From Alphaproteobacteria bacterium (GTDB taxonomy: Bacteria; Pseudomonadota; Alphaproteobacteria; Caulobacterales; Hyphomonadaceae): a stretch of DNA of 64,000 nucleotides. Of the stretch, positions 59,528 through 64,000 are shown piece by piece. Made by a program: the position numbers and the translations under genes. Where the stretch lies: assembly GCA_018830285.1 (NCBI GenBank), contig JAHJSB010000060.1, positions 1 to 64,000 of the forward strand. Reading direction: 5' to 3'. Numbering within the stretch: the stretch's first letter is position 1; the number at the start of each line of letters is the position of its first letter. The notes under the pieces were generated by a model, which worked only from the letters and a program-made list of their open reading frames with translations, was not told where the DNA came from and did no database searches.

Positions 59528-59542
59528 TTAATGCCGCGTTAA
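59528..59542. promoter_or_regulatory. CtrA-type box TTAA-N7-TTAA
   Basis: TTAA (59528-59531), seven bases, TTAA (59539-59542) followed by C: an exact match to the CtrA consensus, 88 bp before the L,D-transpeptidase start. CtrA is the cell-cycle master regulator of Caulobacter and relatives. No other exact copy was found in an intergenic part of this window. Confidence 0.6.
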
Positions 59543-59630
59543 CACCCAAGGCAGGATTGGGGCGGAAATTCCCCAACACGGTCTGCATTCCGCCTGTCAT
59601 CGGCCTTATTCGGACCGGAAACCTAGGCAG

Positions 59631-60389
59631 ATGAAACAGCGTGTTCCTGCCAAGATAAAATTTCTCGCGTTCGTCCTGGCCGCGCTGGCCTTTCTTTGCC
59701 TGCCGGCCCTGTTCGCCTTTGCCGGGGCGGATGAATTGCCGCGTACGGCGCGTTCGGATGCCGCCTATGCGCAAAATGCCCCGTCCTTGCGCGACGCGCT
59801 GAGGGCTGACGGGCTGGACCTGGGACAGCCGGTCTACATGCGCATCACCAAACAGCCCGCTGAATTGACGGCCTATGTGGCCGCGGCTGACGGCGCATAC
59901 CATGCGTTCCGTACCTGGCCGGTGTGCAGCGTGTCCGGTGACCTCGGGCCCAAGGTCCGGGAAGGCGACGGGCAGGCGCCCGAAGGCTTCTATACGGTGA
60001 CGCCCGCGGCGATGAACCCGGCATCGCGCTATCATCTCTCGTTCAACCTCGGTTTTCCGAACGCGCATGACCAAGCTCTGGGCCATACAGGCAGCTACCT
60101 GATGGTGCACGGTGCGTGCGTCTCGGTCGGCTGTTTCGCGATGACGGATGCGGGAATCGCGGAGATCTGGACCCTGATGCAGGCCGCCTTTGACGGCGGG
60201 CAGGCTTCGGTGCCGGTGCATATCTTCCCGTTTCCGATGACGCCGGAGAACCTGCAGCGCCATGCGGGCGAGGCACCGGCCGCATTCTGGCAGTCACTGG
60301 CACCGGCCTGGGACGCATTTGAGACGACGGCCCGCGTGCCCGTCATCTCGGCGCAGGGCGGGGTCTATATGGTGCGGGCCGCCCAATAG
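59631..60389 (+). CDS. L,D-transpeptidase (YkuD domain, YafK-like)
   Basis: A 252-residue exported protein: N-terminal membrane/signal segment FLAFVLAALAFLCLPALFAFA, then a YkuD domain (about 65-200) with the catalytic motif MVHGACVSVGCFAM (HG-x5-GC; the second Cys is the nucleophile). The YafK-type layout has YMRITKQPAELTAYV and SYLMVHG. Such enzymes crosslink peptidoglycan or cleave Lpp-type linkages in the periplasm. The CtrA box upstream suggests cell-cycle-timed envelope remodelling. The last 25 bp overlap the end of the opposite-strand Nudix gene. Confidence 0.88.
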   Translation: MKQRVPAKIKFLAFVLAALAFLCLPALFAFAGADELPRTARSDAAYAQNAPSLRDALRADGLDLGQPVYMRITKQPAELTAYVAAADGAYHAFRTWPVCSVSGDLGPKVREGDGQAPEGFYTVTPAAMNPASRYHLSFNLGFPNAHDQALGHTGSYLMVHGACVSVGCFAMTDAGIAEIWTLMQAAFDGGQASVPVHIFPFPMTPENLQRHAGEAPAAFWQSLAPAWDAFETTARVPVISAQGGVYMVRAAQ

Positions 60390-60838
60390 GGGCTCGCGCC
60401 CTGGTCGCCGTAGAGTTCAGCCAGACGTTGCCGCGTGCCGGACGTCGCACCGTCCGGCGGGCTGAGCGGGTCGACCCAGGCCGTTTCAGCGATTTCGCCG
60501 ATCGATGTCGCCCGCGTCTCGTCCCATGTGCCGTGCGGAATGCGATAGAGCAGGACGTGGTCATTGCGGAAAACGGGATGGTTTGAATAGAAGCCGACGA
60601 GAAGGGGCGTGCCGGTCAGCCGGATGCCGCCTTCCTCGACCAGTTCGCGGCGCAAGGCCTCAATCGCCGGTTCACCGCGCTCGATGCCGCCGCCCGGCAT
60701 GTACCAGCCTTTTACATAGGTGTGGCGCACGAGGAAAACCTGCCCGTCGGCGTTTTCAACAGCCGCGCGCACGCCCAGCGTCATCGGCCGGCGAAGGCGC
60801 GCATAGGACTGGAAAAGACGGGCGCGCAGGTTGGCCAT
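60365..60838 (-). CDS. Nudix hydrolase
   Basis: A 157-residue Nudix pyrophosphohydrolase with a textbook Nudix box: GGIERGEPAIEALRRELVEE followed by GGI (Gx5Ex7REUxEExGU). The N-terminus MANLRARLFQSYARLRRPMTLGVRAAVENADGQVFLVRH is the usual start of this alphaproteobacterial family. The substrate (NDP-sugar, ADP-ribose, nucleotide) cannot be told. Convergent with the L,D-transpeptidase. Confidence 0.87.
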   Translation of the reverse strand: MANLRARLFQSYARLRRPMTLGVRAAVENADGQVFLVRHTYVKGWYMPGGGIERGEPAIEALRRELVEEGGIRLTGTPLLVGFYSNHPVFRNDHVLLYRIPHGTWDETRATSIGEIAETAWVDPLSPPDGATSGTRQRLAELYGDQGASPYWAARTI

Positions 60839-60939
60839 GGCGCATGGTAACGTGTCGATTGAGGCTCGCCAATCGCCACAACGCGCGCTAAGGACGGGGC
60901 CAGAAACGAAACAGACCCTAAAAAAAGCGAGACGGTGTC

Positions 60940-61026
60940 ATGATCCATCCCTCCCTGATTGCCATCGGCACGATCGTGCTGGTCTTCGGCATCCTGAACC
61001 TCATCGAATTCAAGCGTCTCGACTAG
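60940..61026 (+). CDS. 28-residue single-helix membrane peptide
   Basis: A short frame below usual gene-finder limits: it begins MIHPSLIAIG, has one hydrophobic helix (IAIGTIVLVFGILNLI) and ends EFKRLD with a positively charged cytoplasmic end. A purine-rich GCGAGACGG lies just upstream, and the frame ends 15 bp before the antiporter start. Its composition (hydrophobic core, charged end, ATG start, TAG stop) is what a real small membrane protein looks like. It could modulate the antiporter. Confidence 0.5.
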   Translation: MIHPSLIAIGTIVLVFGILNLIEFKRLD

Positions 61027-61041
61027 GGACGTACAGGCGCA

Positions 61042-62031
61042 ATGCCAGACATTTCGCTGATCGCCGCCCTTGTCGGGGGGCTTGTCATCATGGCCTTCGC
61101 CGGGGATTTCCTCGTCAACGGGGCGGTTGCGCTGGCGCACCGTCTCGGCGTGTCGCCCCTGATTGCCGGCATTTTTATCGTTGGTTTCGGCACCTCGGCG
61201 CCGGAAATGATCGTATCGCTGGATGCCGCCCTGGAGGGCCGCGCCGGTCTCGCACTGGGCAATATTGTCGGCTCGAACATTGCCAATGTCTGTCTCGTCC
61301 TGGGCATTCCGGCGCTGATCTTCCCGTTCGTCGCCGGCGGTAGCGGGCAGGGCCGGGCGCTCGGCGCGATGCTGATCGCAACGGCGCTGTGGATCGGCCT
61401 GACGGCGATCATGCCGCTGCACGCGGGAATCGGCCTGCTTTTCGTCCTGATCCTGTTTGGCTATTGCGGGTACACGTTCCTTGCGGCGCGCCGGGCCGTG
61501 GCGCAGGGAATTGATCCTGGCGTGCCTCTCGACGAAACGCCCGGCATCACCGTCGGCCGGGCGCTGGCCTATGTGCCGCTGGGCATTGCCGGCCTGATCC
61601 TCGGCGCGCAGCTGATCATTGCAGGCGGCGTTGGCGTCGCCGAGTTCTACAATGTGCCGCAGGAATGGATCGGCCTGACCCTGCTCGCCGTCGGCACATC
61701 GATGCCGGAGATCGGCGCAAGTGTTGCGGCTGCCTTGCGCCGGCGCGGCGACGTGGCGATCGGCAATATCCTCGGGTCGAACGTGTTCAATATTCTGGGC
61801 GCCGGCGGGATCATCTCCTTCTTTGGTCCGCTCGGCGTGGCACCGACATTCCGCCAGTACGACCATTGGGCGATGGCGCTGGCTGCGGCCATCATCGCTG
61901 TACTCATCCTGACCAAGGCCCGGATCGGGCGCCTGGTCGGGATACTGCTCTTGTTGCTGTATGCGATCTATATTTACGGGCTGATCAACGGCTTCAATAT
62001 TTTGGGCCTGTTCCAGCCGGCAGGCACATGA
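61042..62031 (+). CDS. Calcium/sodium antiporter, CaCA family
   Basis: A 329-residue inner-membrane exchanger of YrbG type with ten helices. The two alpha-repeats are clear: GFGTSAPEMIVSLDAALEG with GNIVGSNIANV in the first half, and GTSMPEIGASVAAALRR with GNILGSNVFNI in the second; the Glu in each repeat binds the cation. It overlaps the following reductase gene by 4 bp (ATGA), so they are translationally coupled. Confidence 0.92.
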   Translation: MPDISLIAALVGGLVIMAFAGDFLVNGAVALAHRLGVSPLIAGIFIVGFGTSAPEMIVSLDAALEGRAGLALGNIVGSNIANVCLVLGIPALIFPFVAGGSGQGRALGAMLIATALWIGLTAIMPLHAGIGLLFVLILFGYCGYTFLAARRAVAQGIDPGVPLDETPGITVGRALAYVPLGIAGLILGAQLIIAGGVGVAEFYNVPQEWIGLTLLAVGTSMPEIGASVAAALRRRGDVAIGNILGSNVFNILGAGGIISFFGPLGVAPTFRQYDHWAMALAAAIIAVLILTKARIGRLVGILLLLLYAIYIYGLINGFNILGLFQPAGT

Positions 62032-62780
62032 CGCCCGGCGCGGCGCTTGTCACCGGCGCGGGTGCGCGGCTGGGCAAGGCGATGGCTGAAGCGCTGGGGC
62101 AGGACGGCTGGGCCGTGGCCGTCCATTACCGGTCCTCGAAGGACGGCGCCGAAGCGACCAAGGCGGCGATTGAAGCAGCCGGTGGCCGCGCAGCGCTGAT
62201 GCAGGCTGACCTGTCCAATGAAACGGAAACGGCGGGACTGTTGGCACGCGCCAGCGAGGCGCTGGGCCAGCCAGTCAGCCTGCTGGTCAATTCCGCGTCC
62301 GTGTTCGCCGATGACGGCGCGGCTGGCCATACGCGCGAGGACTGGGACACGCATTTCGAGACCAACCTGCGCGCGCCGGTACATCTGGCGCAGCAGATGG
62401 CCAACGGCCTGTCCGCCAGAGAGAAGGGGCTGATCGTCAACCTGATCGACCAGCGCGTCTGGAAACTCACGCCGGAATTCTTCACCTATACATTGTCCAA
62501 GGCGGCGCTCTGGCAGGCGACGCAGACCCTGGCACAGGCGCTGGCACCGAATGTGAGGGTCAATGCGATCGGGCCGGGACCAACGCTGAAGAGCATTCAC
62601 CAGACCGAAGCGACATTCGCCGCCGAAACACGCGCGACGCTGACGGGCGAAGGGTCGAGCCCGGAAGAGATCGTGCTTGCGCTGCGCTATTTCATCGCCG
62701 CCTCCAGCGTGACCGGCCAGATGATAGCGGCGGACGGCGGCCAGCACCTGATGTGGCAGACGCCTGACACACAGGTCTGA
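62028..62780 (+). CDS. SDR oxidoreductase, FolM/pteridine-reductase-like
   Basis: A 250-residue classical short-chain dehydrogenase: NADPH motif VTGAGARLGKAMAE, an Arg/Ser-rich cofactor-phosphate region HYRSSKDG, NSASVF, and active-site YTLSK (YxxxK) inside LIDQRVWKLTPEFFTYTLSKAALW. That DQR-W segment and GPGPTLKS mark the alphaproteobacterial branch resembling dihydromonapterin/pteridine reductases. The start at 62028 overlaps the antiporter stop and opens the family N-terminus. Expected role in reducing dihydrofolate or dihydropterins; not certain. Confidence 0.8.
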   Translation: MTPGAALVTGAGARLGKAMAEALGQDGWAVAVHYRSSKDGAEATKAAIEAAGGRAALMQADLSNETETAGLLARASEALGQPVSLLVNSASVFADDGAAGHTREDWDTHFETNLRAPVHLAQQMANGLSAREKGLIVNLIDQRVWKLTPEFFTYTLSKAALWQATQTLAQALAPNVRVNAIGPGPTLKSIHQTEATFAAETRATLTGEGSSPEEIVLALRYFIAASSVTGQMIAADGGQHLMWQTPDTQV

Positions 62781-62819
62781 GATGGCCTGAAAAACACAAG
62801 CTGAACCCGAAGGTGGAGC

Positions 62820-63842
62820 ATGAATTTTTCGTCCGACACGTCTGCGCCCGTCCATCCGAATGTGCTGGCCGCGATTGCCCGCGTGAATTCCGGCATGGAG
62901 CCGAGCTATGGCGCAGACAGTGTGACGGCGCGGGTGCGCCTCCTGCTGAAAGACGTGTTCGAGACAGATGATTTCGATGTCTGGATGACGGCGTCCGGCA
63001 CGGCGTCCAACGCATTGGCGCTGTCCTGCTTCTGCCCGCCGACGGGCGCCATTCTTTGTCATGAAGAAGCGCATATCCAGCGCGATGAGCGCGGCGCGCC
63101 AGAGTTCTTTTCTGGCGGCGGCAAGCTGTCGCTCCTTCCGGGAAAGGGGGCCAGGATTGACGAGGCGGCCTTGCGCGAGGCCCTTGCGGCGATCCAGCCG
63201 GGATTCGTGCACGAGACGCCGGCGCAGGTCCTGTCGCTGACCAATCTCTCCGAATGCGGCCTTGCCTATAGCGTGGACGAGGTTCGCCGCTTCGCGGCGC
63301 TGGCGCATGGGCACGGGCTGGCTGTGCACTTGGATGGCGCGCGTCTGGCGAACGCGCTGGTGAAGACCGGAGCAAGCCCGGCAGAGATGAGCTGGAAAGC
63401 CGGAGTCGACGTGCTGACACTCGGCCTGACCAAGACGGGCGCGATGGGCTGTGAGCTTGTTATCCTGTTCGGCAAGGCGCGGGAAAAATGGGGGGAATTG
63501 CAGGCGCGGGCGAAACGCTCTGGCCACATGCCGCCCAAGATGCGCTTCCTGGCGGCGCAGGCTGAAGCGATGCTGGATGGTGGCCTGTGGCTGGATCTCG
63601 CCGCGCGGGCCAATGCGAAGGCGACGCGGCTGGCAGCGGCGCTGATCGCGCAGCCGGGCGTGCACCTTGCCTACAAGCCGGACGGGAACGAGGTATTCGT
63701 GCGCCTGCCGGAGGGGCTGGCCGAGCGCCTCACCGCAGCAGGGGCAAAGTTCTATCCCTGGCCAGGGGGCTGCCACCGGTTCGTGTGTTCATGGTCAACG
63801 ACCGACGACGACATCGCGGCGGTCGAAATTGCGATGGGCTGA
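62820..63842 (+). CDS. ltaE: Low-specificity L-threonine aldolase
   Basis: A 340-residue fold-type I PLP enzyme cleaving threonine/allo-threonine to glycine and acetaldehyde. N-terminus MNFSSDTSAPVHPNVLAAI, HEEAHIQRDERGAPEFFSGG, HLDGARLANAL (cofactor Asp and Arg) and LGLTKTGAMGCE with the Schiff-base Lys are all in place. GGTGGAGC sits just before the ATG. Complete gene, same strand as the reductase (39 bp gap). Confidence 0.9.
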   Translation: MNFSSDTSAPVHPNVLAAIARVNSGMEPSYGADSVTARVRLLLKDVFETDDFDVWMTASGTASNALALSCFCPPTGAILCHEEAHIQRDERGAPEFFSGGGKLSLLPGKGARIDEAALREALAAIQPGFVHETPAQVLSLTNLSECGLAYSVDEVRRFAALAHGHGLAVHLDGARLANALVKTGASPAEMSWKAGVDVLTLGLTKTGAMGCELVILFGKAREKWGELQARAKRSGHMPPKMRFLAAQAEAMLDGGLWLDLAARANAKATRLAAALIAQPGVHLAYKPDGNEVFVRLPEGLAERLTAAGAKFYPWPGGCHRFVCSWSTTDDDIAAVEIAMG

Positions 63843-63847
63843 CCCGG

Positions 63848-64000
63848 TCAGGAGCTAAGGGCGCCGCCGAGCCAGGACTGCAGGTATTCGATTGTCGCCT
63901 GGGTGTCGATCGGCGCTTCGTCGGCGCCGCCGAGCAGTGTCTGGTGGATCGAGATGAACAGGAGCGGCGCCATCGCGGCGAAAGCGGCAGCGCGCAGCGC
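63848..64000 (-). CDS. C-terminal end of a gene cut by the window edge, possibly TetR-type
   Basis: An open frame enters from the right edge and stops at 63848-63850; 50 residues are visible (ALRAAAFAAMAPLLFISIHQ, then TLLGGADEAPIDTQATIEYL and QSWLGGALSS). Helical, Ala-rich ends of this kind with a closing LxSWLGGAL helix resemble the C-terminal domain of TetR-family regulators, but too little is present to be sure. Convergent with ltaE, 5 bp between stops. Confidence 0.55.
   Translation of the reverse strand, partial: ALRAAAFAAMAPLLFISIHQTLLGGADEAPIDTQATIEYLQSWLGGALSS

Overview
The window is a high-GC, gene-dense stretch of chromosome from an alphaproteobacterium. It fits best with the Hyphomonadaceae/Caulobacterales (Hyphomonas-like). 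Reasons: the protein families are typical of that group (Oar-like TonB receptor, orphan PstS, paired PaaI thioesterases, PP_1105-type ligase set, S24 repressor of rhizobial/caulobacterial type). There is an exact CtrA-type box (TTAA-N7-TTAA), PhoB-type boxes, and the interspersed 'CATCCTGAGC...CGAAGGA' palindrome common in this class. No rRNA, tRNA, CRISPR, transposase, prophage or integrase was seen. Species assignment is inference.

Layout. 0-9.3 kb: the 3' end of a TonB-dependent receptor; two routes to putrescine (AguA-AguB, and an ornithine decarboxylase) with MurI between them; a Pho-box-controlled PstS; a GT4 glycosyltransferase. 9.4-19.9 kb: PutA, a DUF3298-type lipoprotein, an STT3-like GT-C membrane protein, a serine hydrolase, two PaaI thioesterases, a flavin monooxygenase and a LytM peptidase. 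20-30.4 kb: TetR-esterase-quinone oxidoreductase, an EamA transporter, an MliC-like lipoprotein, a dienoyl-CoA-reductase-type SDR, two MscS channels flanking an ArsM-type methyltransferase, and an HU protein with a histone-H1-like Lys/Ala tail.

30.5-46.4 kb: this stretch holds all four proteins of the ligase-associated DNA damage response: ATP-dependent ligase, MBL-fold exonuclease, Lhr-type helicase and PdeM phosphoesterase. In other bacteria they form one operon. Here they are scattered among a GST, a trypsin-like protease, a YegD-like Hsp70, an IorAB-type molybdoenzyme and a serine hydrolase. The helicase-PdeM pair is followed directly by an S24 (LexA/CI-like) repressor whose promoter holds a perfect palindrome.

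46.5-53.2 kb: a group II decarboxylase, TrmO, a LysR regulator, a gene-poor 0.67-kb gap with a probable structured transcript and a long REP-like hairpin, then MntP, Dps and AspC. 53.2-64 kb: UvrC and a PgsA-like synthase, separated by a Nudix-Pit pair (Pho box on the Nudix start codon) and an orphan diiron protein behind a strong palindrome. After these come an L,D-transpeptidase with a CtrA box, a second Nudix protein, a 28-residue membrane peptide, a Ca/Na antiporter, a FolM-like reductase, a threonine aldolase and the 3' end of a possible TetR gene.

Genes are packed tightly: ATGA overlaps within operons, and several convergent 3' overlaps (murI/odc by 55 bp). Most start codons given here were moved inward from the longest open frame to agree with a Shine-Dalgarno, a signal peptide or the family N-terminus.
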